NCBI RefSeq assembly: GCF_019352175.1
Contig: NZ_JACBYI010000015.1
Span: 62,001-126,000 of the forward strand
Length of the DNA stretch: 64,000 nt
Source of the DNA: Paenibacillus sp. S150
Lineage (GTDB): Bacteria; Bacillota; Bacilli; Paenibacillales; Paenibacillaceae
Direction: 5' to 3'
A program made the translations under genes and the position numbers. This document shows, in pieces, positions 39,222 through 48,158 of the stretch (its first letter is position 1; the number at the start of each line of letters is the position of its first letter). A model generated the notes under the pieces. The model searched no databases, was not told where the DNA came from, and saw nothing but the letters and a program-made list of their open reading frames with translations.

Positions 39222-40913
39222 TTATAATCCGCAATAATTAAGCCAGTCAAAATAGGCCGGGCATAATGCCGCCTTCCCGTTGCCTGCGGCATACATACCG
39301 GCTACAACACCGGTGAACCCATTGAATTCCACCGCCTGCGGCGACAAGGCATAGGCCGTTCCGGCAGCCAGCTTGCTCCACCCGCGGCCATCCAGGGAAT
39401 AGAACAGCCCATATTCCGTTGGATCAGCGGCAATTTTCAGGTACACTCTGCCCGCTTCCGCCGGGACCTCTGCTGCAAGCTGCGTCTGTCCTTTTACCGT
39501 CAAATAGGCGGCAATTACCGCATGCCCGTCCTTATGCGCCAGACAAATCTCGTAATGCGCCTGCTCATTCATTCGGACGCACAATCCGGCTGCTTCGCCC
39601 TCACCGGGTGATTCCAGCTCCAGCAGGGTGCTCCATTCGGCTTCCTTGTGCTGCTGTCTTCTGCCTACAAAAGCCAGCTCGCCGCCATCCCCCGGACCTG
39701 CGGCCTGTCCGTACAGCGCAAGCCAGCCCGGCCGTTCCTTCAAGGACCAGCTGCCCTCTGCCGGATTACGCACGAAGGTCAGGGCAAACGGCAGCTCAGT
39801 CTCATCAAAATCATAACTCCCGCGGAACCCGGCCGGCTCCAGCCCGGGCAGCGCCGGCGGTACGGGTTCGCCGGATATCGGCTCTGCCACCGGTTCCGGT
39901 GTTATCTGCGCCAACGGCTCCGGTGAGGACCCCGGTTCCATTTCCGTTACAAATCCCGGCACTTGTTCCAATTCCGGACCGGTTAACGGAATAGGTCCGA
40001 CTGTCATATCCAATTCCACTGTCCCCTCATTGTTGTCAATCATCGGCCAGCCGTCTTCCGTCCAGCCCACCGGAGCAAGGAAGGTCTCCCTCCCAAGCAC
40101 GCTGAACCCCTCTTTCCCCGGACGGACACCGAGAAATACTGCCCACCACTGCCCACCCGGTCCCTCAATCAGATCGGCATGTCCCAGATATTGAATCGGG
40201 TGCCCGATCCCGTTGTGGGTCAGGATCGGATGCGCCAGCTGCTCAAAGGGCCCGTACGGCTCCCTGCTGCGCCCGATAATCTCACGGTGCTCCGGGCCCG
40301 TTCCTCCAGAGGCTGACATTATATAATACAGGCCATCAATAGCGTACAAGTGCGGGCCTTCCGCCCATGGCCCCCCATCACCGGTCCAGACCACCGCCGG
40401 CTCGGACAAGGCCTCTCCGGTGGCGGCATCTATTTCGTACTGGATAATATGGGAATCATAGCCTGACCCCTCCTGAACCGTGACATATACCTTGCCATCC
40501 GCATCGAACATCAGGGAAGGGTCGATCCCCCCAAAGGGAACCTTTACCGGATCAGACCACGGCCCGGCCGGATCGGCAGCCGTGACGAAGAAATTCCCTA
40601 TGCCGCTTACATTCGTGGTGATCATATAAAACAGGCCGTCATGATAGCGGATCGTTGGAGCATAGATGCCGCCGGAGCTGCTGCACCCGCGCAGATCCAG
40701 CTGGCTGATCCGGTCCAGCACATGGCCGATCTGCGTCCACTGGACAAGATCCCGGCTGTGAAAGATCGGGACCCCCGGAAAATACTCAAATGAGCTGCAC
40801 ACCAGAAAGTAGTCATCCCCCCTCCGGGTGATGCTGGGATCAGGATAAAAACCCGGCAGCACCGGGTTTTTATAAGCAATTTGTTGGGAAGAAGAAAGCG
40901 AAGCGTCCATCAT
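39222..40913 (-). CDS. Family GH43 beta-xylosidase / arabinofuranosidase
   Basis: The 563-aa enzyme has a five-bladed propeller domain with catalytic base Asp25 in GFYPDPS, pKa modulator Asp131 in GGIDPS and general acid Glu185 in AEGPHLY. A Pro/Glu-rich linker (about 325-360) leads to a C-terminal sandwich domain (about 365-563) of the kind common in GH43 xylosidases. It has no signal peptide and starts 12 nt before the xylanase gene, so both work in the cytoplasm. Xylosidase or arabinofuranosidase activity cannot be separated here. Confidence 0.93.
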   Translation of the reverse strand: MMDASLSSSQQIAYKNPVLPGFYPDPSITRRGDDYFLVCSSFEYFPGVPIFHSRDLVQWTQIGHVLDRISQLDLRGCSSSGGIYAPTIRYHDGLFYMITTNVSGIGNFFVTAADPAGPWSDPVKVPFGGIDPSLMFDADGKVYVTVQEGSGYDSHIIQYEIDAATGEALSEPAVVWTGDGGPWAEGPHLYAIDGLYYIMSASGGTGPEHREIIGRSREPYGPFEQLAHPILTHNGIGHPIQYLGHADLIEGPGGQWWAVFLGVRPGKEGFSVLGRETFLAPVGWTEDGWPMIDNNEGTVELDMTVGPIPLTGPELEQVPGFVTEMEPGSSPEPLAQITPEPVAEPISGEPVPPALPGLEPAGFRGSYDFDETELPFALTFVRNPAEGSWSLKERPGWLALYGQAAGPGDGGELAFVGRRQQHKEAEWSTLLELESPGEGEAAGLCVRMNEQAHYEICLAHKDGHAVIAAYLTVKGQTQLAAEVPAEAGRVYLKIAADPTEYGLFYSLDGRGWSKLAAGTAYALSPQAVEFNGFTGVVAGMYAAGNGKAALCPAYFDWLNYCGL

Positions 40914-40954
40914 GTGTATTCAGCCTTTCCAATGCCGGCTGCTTCCGGCAGCAC

Positions 40955-41914
40955 CTATTCTTTTACACTGCCCACGTTCAGGCCCACGACAAAATACTTC
41001 TGCATGAACGGATATACGAGCAGGATTGGCACCGAAGCCACAACCGTAATAGCAGCCCGGATCGACAGCGGAGTCACCATGGCTTTGGCCGAATCCTGGT
41101 CCATCCCCACCCCTGCGGCAACATTCGGATTGCTGTTGGAGTTCATTGTGGAGGACAGCAGCTTCATCAGCTCATATTGCAGGGTACTCAGATTTTGTCT
41201 GGAGGAGGTGTAGATGAAGGCATCGAACCAGGAATTCCATGCGCCTACAGCTACGAACAGGGCTATGGTCGCCAGCACCGGCTTGCATAAAGGGAAAATA
41301 ACCTGCATAAAAATCCGGAAATCTCCGGCACCGTCTATTTTTGCCGATTCCAAAAGACTTTCCGGAATTGTGCCGATATAGGTGCGGATAACAATCATAT
41401 TAAATGCGCTGATCATGGACGGGAAAATATATACCCAGAAGCTGTTCAGCAAATGCAGATCCTTGATCAGGAAGTAACTGGGGATCAGACCGGCGCTGAA
41501 GTACATCGTGAGCACAAAAACGACGGTGATGGGCTTGCGGAAAACATATTCCTTCCGGCTCAGCGTATACGCAAGCATTGTAGTCAGGAAAATGTTGAGT
41601 ATGGTAGACAGCACCGTCCGGGCAACCGAAATCAGGAAGGCGTCATAAATCGTCCCTGAAGCAAAGATAGCTTTATAGTTCTGAATTGTCCAAGCTCTCG
41701 GCCACAGGTAAATGCCGCCGCGGATAGTATCATTGCCCGCGTTAAACGAAACGGCAATCGTATTCAGGAACGGATATAATGTCACAAGCACCAGGCAGAT
41801 CATAAAGACCGTGTTTAACGAGTGGAACAGAACCGGTTCAACCCTGCTGGAGCTTATGCTCTTTTTCATCGTAAACCCTGCTTTTTGTCCAGGACTAATT
41901 TGTCGGTTTGCCAT
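40955..41914 (-). CDS. lplC: LplC/YtcP-type sugar ABC permease
   Basis: The 319-aa product has six membrane segments and an EAA motif ESAKIDGAGDFRIFMQVIFP near residue 205. A start at residue 16 is also possible. It starts 2 nt after the stop of the lplB-like gene (TAATCATG) with GAGAGG upstream, so translation is coupled. LplC-type permeases import oligosaccharides, here probably xylan fragments given the two xylanolytic genes that follow. Confidence 0.92.
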   Translation of the reverse strand: MANRQISPGQKAGFTMKKSISSSRVEPVLFHSLNTVFMICLVLVTLYPFLNTIAVSFNAGNDTIRGGIYLWPRAWTIQNYKAIFASGTIYDAFLISVARTVLSTILNIFLTTMLAYTLSRKEYVFRKPITVVFVLTMYFSAGLIPSYFLIKDLHLLNSFWVYIFPSMISAFNMIVIRTYIGTIPESLLESAKIDGAGDFRIFMQVIFPLCKPVLATIALFVAVGAWNSWFDAFIYTSSRQNLSTLQYELMKLLSSTMNSNSNPNVAAGVGMDQDSAKAMVTPLSIRAAITVVASVPILLVYPFMQKYFVVGLNVGSVKE

Positions 41915-41916
41915 GA

Positions 41917-42888
41917 TTATAACAACCTCTCTTCCCCAAGCCGCTTCGAAATCCCATTAGCCATGAGCAGCAAGGTTACGCTGACTACGGTTTTGAAAAT
42001 CCCGCCGGCGGTCGCGAGTGAATAATTGCCTTGGGCAAGCCCGTATTTCAGTACGAAAATATCAATCGTTTCTGCCCAGTCCACCACAAGCCCGTTTCCG
42101 AGCAGATACTGTACTTCAAAGCCCGCCTCCAGGACATGCCCAACGGACATAATCAGCAGAATAACGATCGTCGCTTTAATTCCCGGCAAGGTTACAAATC
42201 TCATTTTTTTGTAGCGGCTCGCTCCGTCAATTTCAGCGGCTTCATACAACGCGGGATCAATGGAAGCAATGGCGGCCAGATAAATAATCGTATTCCAGCC
42301 GACTTCCTTCCACACATGCGAGGCACCGACAATTCCCCAGAAATATTTGCCTTCACTTAGCCATAGAATCGGCTCTTTAATCAGATGCAGCTTCATCAGA
42401 ACGATATTCACGATCCCGTCATTAATGGACAACGAGGTGGCCACTATGCCGGTAACGATAATCCAGGACAAAAAGTGGGGCAGATAGGAAATCGTCTGCA
42501 CCGTTCTTTTCCAGAACACATTCTTGATCTCATTGAGCAGCAGCGCCAGCACGATGGCCGTCACAAAGCCGAGAACCAGATTAATGATCCCCATTGCCAG
42601 CGTATTGCGCAGCACACGGAGGAAATTATCATCGGTGAACAAAAATCTGAACTGCTTGAAACCGACCCATTCCTGTTCGCTGAAGGATTTGGCCGGCTTG
42701 TAATTCTGGAAGGCCATGGTCCAGCCCCAAACCGGGACATAGGCAAAAAGAATAATATAGAGCATTAACGGTACAGACATCCAAACGAGCTGGTTCTGGC
42801 TTTTAAGCAGAGACCAGGTGATCGGCTGCTTCTTCTTTTTTTTCTTGGGATGCCGGACGACGGTTTCTATTTTTAGGGTCTCAGCCAT
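41917..42888 (-). CDS. lplB: LplB-type sugar ABC permease
   Basis: The 323-aa protein has a basic N-terminus with a poly-lysine run, six membrane segments and EAA motif EAAEIDGASRYKKMRFVTLP near residue 225. Pairing with the lplC-like gene and the LplA-like lipoprotein is the usual order of this importer family. GGGGAGA precedes the ATG. Confidence 0.92.
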   Translation of the reverse strand: MAETLKIETVVRHPKKKKKKQPITWSLLKSQNQLVWMSVPLMLYIILFAYVPVWGWTMAFQNYKPAKSFSEQEWVGFKQFRFLFTDDNFLRVLRNTLAMGIINLVLGFVTAIVLALLLNEIKNVFWKRTVQTISYLPHFLSWIIVTGIVATSLSINDGIVNIVLMKLHLIKEPILWLSEGKYFWGIVGASHVWKEVGWNTIIYLAAIASIDPALYEAAEIDGASRYKKMRFVTLPGIKATIVILLIMSVGHVLEAGFEVQYLLGNGLVVDWAETIDIFVLKYGLAQGNYSLATAGGIFKTVVSVTLLLMANGISKRLGEERLL

Positions 42889-42980
42889 AGTAGTTTTCTC
42901 CCCGCTCCATCATTTTAAATTTGGGAAGCGGAAGGCCGGAACCGGCCCTCCGCCTTCTGATTCCGGAAGCTAATGCTCCA

Positions 42981-44675
42981 TTACTTACTCCAGTTATCAA
43001 TTCTCCATTTAATCTGCTCATTGATCTTGTCTTCATAGGCCTTCACATTGGCCTTCTTGATCTGTCCGACATAATCGCTCCAGACGGAATCGAACTCTGC
43101 CGGGCTGGCAAGGATGGCTTTAGGCAGGAACTTCGTCGACAATTCGTTCAGCTTGGTGTTGGCGATTTTGGCATCGGAGCCTTCCAGCAAGTCGATGGAC
43201 CACGCCGGGTAATAGATCGGGTTGGCCGGCGGTTCACTGAAGAAGTCCACATAGGTATCGTAGCCATAAGCATCCAGAACTTCTTTGTCAAAAGGCTTCA
43301 GGCCTGCTTTGTATTCTTCGGGCTGTGCCGAAGCATCGGTGGCATTGCCGTCGCTGAAGCTTCCTTCCATCTTGGGCAGAAAGCCGAAGAAGGATTTGGC
43401 CTTGTTAGCCAGCTGCCAGGTGGCATCGGCTGCATTGTCGCGCTGTTCCTGTGTTCTCATAAATCTGCCGTTCTCAACGATGTAATCCTCGCCTTCAATC
43501 CCCCATGAGAACACCTTTTGCCAATCTTCCTGAATCAGTGTGTCGAGCATCTTGATGATCTTCACCGGATCTTTGGCATTAATGCTGATGCCGAAGCCGT
43601 TGTTAAGGTTCAGAACCGCGAGATCGCGGTAATAGTCTTTAGTTGACTCCTCATATACCAGCGGGAGACCTACATAAGTGCGTTCAATTTTCCCTTGTGT
43701 GGTCAGTGAATCCTCCGCAGCGTTGAAATTCCAGTGCTGGTCGAACATTCCCAGAACCGTGCCGCTGGACAGCTTCGCCATATACTGGTCGTAGTTCTGT
43801 ACAAAGGTCTCTTTGTCGATCAGACCCTTCTCGTTCATTTCGTTCAGCTTCTGATAGTATTGCTTGGCATAGTCTTTGTCTGCAAAAATCTCTGCGACAC
43901 CGTCAGTTACTACGACACCGCCATCATTCGGATGGCCGATCAAGTGCTGCGGTGCGTTGAACAGACCCCAGTTTCTCCAGTCAGAGTTAAGAATCTCGAA
44001 GCCGATAGTCGGGCTTCCGTCAATCTTCGGATATTTTTCTTTATATTGCTCAATCAGATCGAAGTATTCATCCAGTGTCTTAACCTTTGGATAGCCAAAT
44101 TCCTTGAGGACTGCTTTTTGAATCCAGAAGGCCGGCCCTGAATACCAGGCGCTGTTCACCTTGCCGTTATAAACGCCATAGTTCGGCAGGATATAAATAT
44201 GTCCGTCATTCGGGTCCTTCATCATGTTCCAGTAGTCTTCGTAATGCGCTTTCAAATTCGGCGCGTATTGTTCAATCAGATCTTCCAGCGGTATATACGC
44301 TCCTGCCGCCGTAAGCTTCGTATTTCCGGTCATCATATCCGGGTAATCCTGTCCGGCGATCATAACGCCCAGCTTCTGGTTAATGTCCCCGGCCAAATAT
44401 TCGAAATTGAAGCTCGCTCCCGTTTCTTCTTTGATTTTCTTGAAAATCTTATTGTCCGGAGTCGTCTGCTGGCCGGCTTCTCCAATGAAAACGCTGACGT
44501 TAAATGGCTCGACCTTGCCGTCCGTGCTCGTACCGGCCGTCGCTTGTGTTCCACTGGTCTCTTCTACTTTAGCGGTATTATTGTTGTTGTTTCCGCCGCA
44601 TCCGGCCAGTGTAAAGCTCAGGGATAACAGCATAATCAGGGAAAACTTGAACATTTGTTTCGACTTGCCCCCCAT
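42981..44675 (-). CDS. lplA: LplA-type extracellular sugar-binding lipoprotein
   Basis: The 564-aa protein starts after GGAGGTGCTTT and has a lipoprotein signal peptide with lipobox LAGC (Cys about 26), then an Asn-rich linker. The mature part is a large family 1-type binding protein. It delivers oligosaccharides to the two permeases downstream. In other paenibacilli such proteins bind methylglucuronoxylan-derived aldouronates; no GH67 glucuronidase is present here, so neutral xylo- or arabinoxylo-oligosaccharides are likelier. A cre-like site lies between its promoter -10 and the gene. Confidence 0.92.
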   Translation of the reverse strand: MGGKSKQMFKFSLIMLLSLSFTLAGCGGNNNNNTAKVEETSGTQATAGTSTDGKVEPFNVSVFIGEAGQQTTPDNKIFKKIKEETGASFNFEYLAGDINQKLGVMIAGQDYPDMMTGNTKLTAAGAYIPLEDLIEQYAPNLKAHYEDYWNMMKDPNDGHIYILPNYGVYNGKVNSAWYSGPAFWIQKAVLKEFGYPKVKTLDEYFDLIEQYKEKYPKIDGSPTIGFEILNSDWRNWGLFNAPQHLIGHPNDGGVVVTDGVAEIFADKDYAKQYYQKLNEMNEKGLIDKETFVQNYDQYMAKLSSGTVLGMFDQHWNFNAAEDSLTTQGKIERTYVGLPLVYEESTKDYYRDLAVLNLNNGFGISINAKDPVKIIKMLDTLIQEDWQKVFSWGIEGEDYIVENGRFMRTQEQRDNAADATWQLANKAKSFFGFLPKMEGSFSDGNATDASAQPEEYKAGLKPFDKEVLDAYGYDTYVDFFSEPPANPIYYPAWSIDLLEGSDAKIANTKLNELSTKFLPKAILASPAEFDSVWSDYVGQIKKANVKAYEDKINEQIKWRIDNWSK

Positions 44676-44709
44676 AAAGCACCTCCATATTTGGTTTGTA
44701 TATCCTTAT

Positions 44710-44723
44710 TGTAAGCACTTACA
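44710..44723. promoter_or_regulatory. Catabolite-responsive element (cre-like) upstream of lplA
   Basis: TGTAAGCACTTACA is a near-perfect cre (CcpA site) with TGTAAG/CTTACA arms. It sits just downstream of a TATAAT (minus strand 44736-44731), where bound CcpA would block transcription. This predicts glucose repression of the oligosaccharide importer and hydrolases. Confidence 0.65.
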
Positions 44724-44790
44724 TAACTAAATTATAAAGATGCTGCTGTGCAGAAAATACGAACGAAATAAAGGTATACCCCCAAAAAGT

Positions 44791-46320
44791 TTAGAACTTT
44801 GCATTGCGGTACTGCCCCGGACCCATACCCATTTTCTTCTCGAACTGCTTCAAAAACTGCCCATAATTCGCGTATCCCACCTGTTCGGCGATCTCGGAGA
44901 GCTTCATGGCATTCTGGCGGAGCAGGGCCACCGCCTCCTCTATACGCAGACTGTGCAGCTGCTCGTTGAAATGAATTCCGTTCTTCTTGCGGAGCAATTG
45001 CCCCAGATATACCGGATGAAGATAAAAAATCTCTGCCAGCTTCTGTATTGTCAGGCTTTCGCGGTAATGCGCTCCAATATAATGATTGATTTCTTGCACA
45101 ATCCCTTGTGCGCCCTCATGCTGCGCCTGGATGAGCAGATCAATGCAGGCTTCGCCGCAGGCTGACAAAAGCTCAACCAGTCTCGTCAGCGATAGCATTG
45201 TATGCGTAATTCCGGCAGTGTCAGAGCCTCCCGTCAGGATAGACCTGCGGGCTTCACTGCTGTCCGGAATCAGCTCAACCATCCGGTACATGATATGAAT
45301 CACGAGCTTCTTTACTACCTCGGGAGCCACATACTGTTCACGAAAACTGCCGGCCGCAGACATAACAGCCTGTCTGAATCCCGCCAGGTCCAGCGTATTG
45401 ACAGCGGCCAGAACAGCGTCCAGAAGCCGGATATGGTCATAGTGATAGCTGAACGGCCGGGCCTGAGTCTCCCTGTAGCGCATAAGGCCGCTGGGCTCTG
45501 TCTGATAAAAGAAATGCATCAGCGCTTCCTTCGCGGTCCGGTAGCTGTCCGACAGGTAGAGCGGCGATGTGCAGGGGGCTCCCACAGCCATAAACAGGGG
45601 CATACCGGCATCCTGCAGCAGCGGGGCAAGCAGGTTCTCCGCTGACTCCATGGGCTGGCAGCCATAGCCGAAGACAACAGCAAGGCTGCCTGCTTCCAGA
45701 TCAATTGCATACATCGCCGGCTGACCGGCGATGAGAACTGCGGCTCTCCCCCTCAGCCCGGCATACAGCTCCCGCACCGTCTGAAGCAGCAGCACATTCC
45801 ACGAGGTTACCCCCTCCGGGAGTCCTGACGGAAGCTCCAGGTCCTGCTGGCCTTCCGGCTTATGATGCAGCAGAGCCTTGATTCTGACAACCGCCTCCTG
45901 CGAAGCGGCGATTTGATTCAGCAGCAGCCGGTGTCTGTCCTGCTCCAGCTCCTGATGAATTTCCCTCAGCTCTTCAGCAGCCTCTTCCGGAAAAATCGGC
46001 TTCAGCAAATAGTGATGAATGCCGTACCGGATAGCCGTCTGTGCATACTCAAATTCACTGTAGCCGCTCAAGACGGCGAACCGGATCTCCTCGGGTGCCT
46101 CCCTCCGCCAGGCCGCAACCATCTCCAGTCCGTTCATAAGCGGCATATTCACATCCGTAATGACCAGGTCGGGCCTCAACTGCTTCATAAGCTTCAGCCC
46201 TTCCAGGCCGTTGCTGCCGGTCCCGCAAATTTCGAAGCCCAGCGATTCCCAGTCGATCCACAGCTGCAGGCCCTCAAGGCTGCTCGGCTCATCATCAATC
46301 AGAAGCACTCTATATCTCAT
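44791..46320 (-). CDS. YesN-type response regulator with AraC DNA-binding domain (1)
   Basis: The 509-aa protein has a receiver domain (Asp in DLVITDVNMP at about 55), a long middle helical region and two AraC helix-turn-helix motifs at the C-terminus, ending GYANYGQFLKQFEKKMG. Its start overlaps the kinase stop (ATGA). It is the likely activator of the lpl/xylanase genes directly downstream. Confidence 0.92.
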   Translation of the reverse strand: MRYRVLLIDDEPSSLEGLQLWIDWESLGFEICGTGSNGLEGLKLMKQLRPDLVITDVNMPLMNGLEMVAAWRREAPEEIRFAVLSGYSEFEYAQTAIRYGIHHYLLKPIFPEEAAEELREIHQELEQDRHRLLLNQIAASQEAVVRIKALLHHKPEGQQDLELPSGLPEGVTSWNVLLLQTVRELYAGLRGRAAVLIAGQPAMYAIDLEAGSLAVVFGYGCQPMESAENLLAPLLQDAGMPLFMAVGAPCTSPLYLSDSYRTAKEALMHFFYQTEPSGLMRYRETQARPFSYHYDHIRLLDAVLAAVNTLDLAGFRQAVMSAAGSFREQYVAPEVVKKLVIHIMYRMVELIPDSSEARRSILTGGSDTAGITHTMLSLTRLVELLSACGEACIDLLIQAQHEGAQGIVQEINHYIGAHYRESLTIQKLAEIFYLHPVYLGQLLRKKNGIHFNEQLHSLRIEEAVALLRQNAMKLSEIAEQVGYANYGQFLKQFEKKMGMGPGQYRNAKF

Positions 46321-48149
46321 GATCCTTCCTCACCTTCGAATGGATTCAGTCTCTCCAGAAGCCTGAGCGGAATGCCAAAAGTAACCATCGTCCCCTGATC
46401 CGGCGTACTGATTATTTCAAAGCGGACCTGATCTTCGTAATACAGCTCCAGCCTGCGGCACACATTGCGCAGCCCAATATTCGCTCCCGAGGAATCTTCT
46501 TCCCGAACGGCATTCATCAGCTCCTTGAGCTGTCCGGCTTCAATCCCTTTTCCGTTATCGGAAACCGTGACCTGCAGACGATTGTCCTCCACCGCCGTCT
46601 TCACCGTAATAATGCCCCGTCCCTCAATGGTTTGCAGCCCGTGCTTGCAGGAATTCTCCACCAGCGGCTGCATGCTCAGCTTGGGAATCTTGTACCTTTT
46701 GGATTGCTCATCAATATCGAACACATAGTCAAACTTGTCCCTGAAGCGGAATTTTTCAATCTTCAAATACATCTCGATGAACGATATTTCCTCCTCCAGC
46801 GATACCAGATCCTCTTTCCAGCTAAGCAGCCTGCGCAGCAGCCTGGACAGGCTTTTCACAATATCCGTCACATCGGAGTAGTTGTTTTTGGTGCAGACGA
46901 CCAGAATCGCATTCAGCGTATTGAACAGAAAATGGGGATTCATCTGGCTCTGCAGAAAATTCAGCTCGGCCCTGACGCGCTCCATCTCCAGATTTTTTTT
47001 CTGAATCTCCAGCTTGTACACATCATTGATCAGCGAGTTGATCCGGGTGGTCATCCGGTTGAAGTTATGGATCAGACCTCCGATCTCATCGCGGCCTTCT
47101 TCGATGCGGATCAGCTCAAACTTCTCGTTCGTCACCTTCTGCATATGTCTGGACAGCCGTTTGACCCGGTAGTTGTAGGATCTCAGCATCACATAGATAA
47201 AGCCGCTGGTCAGCAGCGTGACCGTAGCCGCCAAAAAAGCGGCGTACAGCCGCATGTCCAGAACCGCCTGCGTAATCCGCTCACCCTGGGTAATTCCGAC
47301 AATACGCCAGCCCTTCAGATAGTTGGCCGTGCCCACAGCCGCAATCTGCACATCCTCCTGATTCCCTTCGTCCAGCAGCTTGAACTGCGGATAGGGCTCG
47401 TCGGTTACCCGCTGATAGCCGCTGTCGGCCGACATGACAATCTGGTTCTGCTCATTGACCAGGTACAGGCTGAGATAATCCTTTTCACGGGCAATCACAT
47501 CATAAATTCCACTGAGGTCCAGATCGATCCGCACCAGCTTTTCAAATTTGTTGTAACTGCTGTAATTGTCCATAGTCTGAACTACGCTTAGTGTGGGAAT
47601 GGATGAGGCGGCATTGCCGTTCTCTTTCGTTCGGTAAGCGGTAACAATTACGCGGTTGCTCGAAGCGCTCAACTGCTGGTACCATTCACTGGTCCAGACC
47701 TGAGGATTCATGACCTGATAGTTGCCCCCGGACACGATGGACCGGTTGTTCGTGAATATGCTGATCCGCTCAATCTGATTGTTCACCGGCATATAGCTGT
47801 TCAAGCGGTCCCGGAGCTGTTCGTCATACGCACTGTAAAAATCGATGGAATCCTTATACGTCCGGTCCAGCATCTCATACAGGTTCTTATCCGTGGACAG
47901 CGTGTAGCTGACGGCAACTCCGCCCTCGATAAAATCATGAATATCCTTCCGCGCCCGTTCCAGCGAGATTTCCAGATTCTGCTGTTCCCTGGATTTAATC
48001 AGCTCGGTAATCCGGTCCAGAAAGACCAGATTAATAATCATAATGGGAAGCAGCACACCTATGGAGTAAATCAGGAAAAATTTGTAGTTGAGCGGAATAT
48101 CATTGACAAAATGAGTGAATCTTAATCTTTTTTTCTCCATGTCGCGCAC
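46317..48149 (-). CDS. YesM-type sensor histidine kinase
   Basis: The 610-aa protein has an N-terminal membrane segment (about 20-40), an extracellular sensing domain (to about 290), a second membrane segment, HAMP, and a LytS/YesM-type His_kinase domain with LQSQMNPHFLFNTLNAI (His about residue 410) and an HATPase_c domain (NGKGIE, NIGLRNV). It is flanked by two AraC-type response regulators. It probably detects the oligosaccharide, perhaps with the LplA protein. Confidence 0.93.
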   Translation of the reverse strand: MRDMEKKRLRFTHFVNDIPLNYKFFLIYSIGVLLPIMIINLVFLDRITELIKSREQQNLEISLERARKDIHDFIEGGVAVSYTLSTDKNLYEMLDRTYKDSIDFYSAYDEQLRDRLNSYMPVNNQIERISIFTNNRSIVSGGNYQVMNPQVWTSEWYQQLSASSNRVIVTAYRTKENGNAASSIPTLSVVQTMDNYSSYNKFEKLVRIDLDLSGIYDVIAREKDYLSLYLVNEQNQIVMSADSGYQRVTDEPYPQFKLLDEGNQEDVQIAAVGTANYLKGWRIVGITQGERITQAVLDMRLYAAFLAATVTLLTSGFIYVMLRSYNYRVKRLSRHMQKVTNEKFELIRIEEGRDEIGGLIHNFNRMTTRINSLINDVYKLEIQKKNLEMERVRAELNFLQSQMNPHFLFNTLNAILVVCTKNNYSDVTDIVKSLSRLLRRLLSWKEDLVSLEEEISFIEMYLKIEKFRFRDKFDYVFDIDEQSKRYKIPKLSMQPLVENSCKHGLQTIEGRGIITVKTAVEDNRLQVTVSDNGKGIEAGQLKELMNAVREEDSSGANIGLRNVCRRLELYYEDQVRFEIISTPDQGTMVTFGIPLRLLERLNPFEGEEGS

Positions 48150-48158
48150 CCGGCTTTC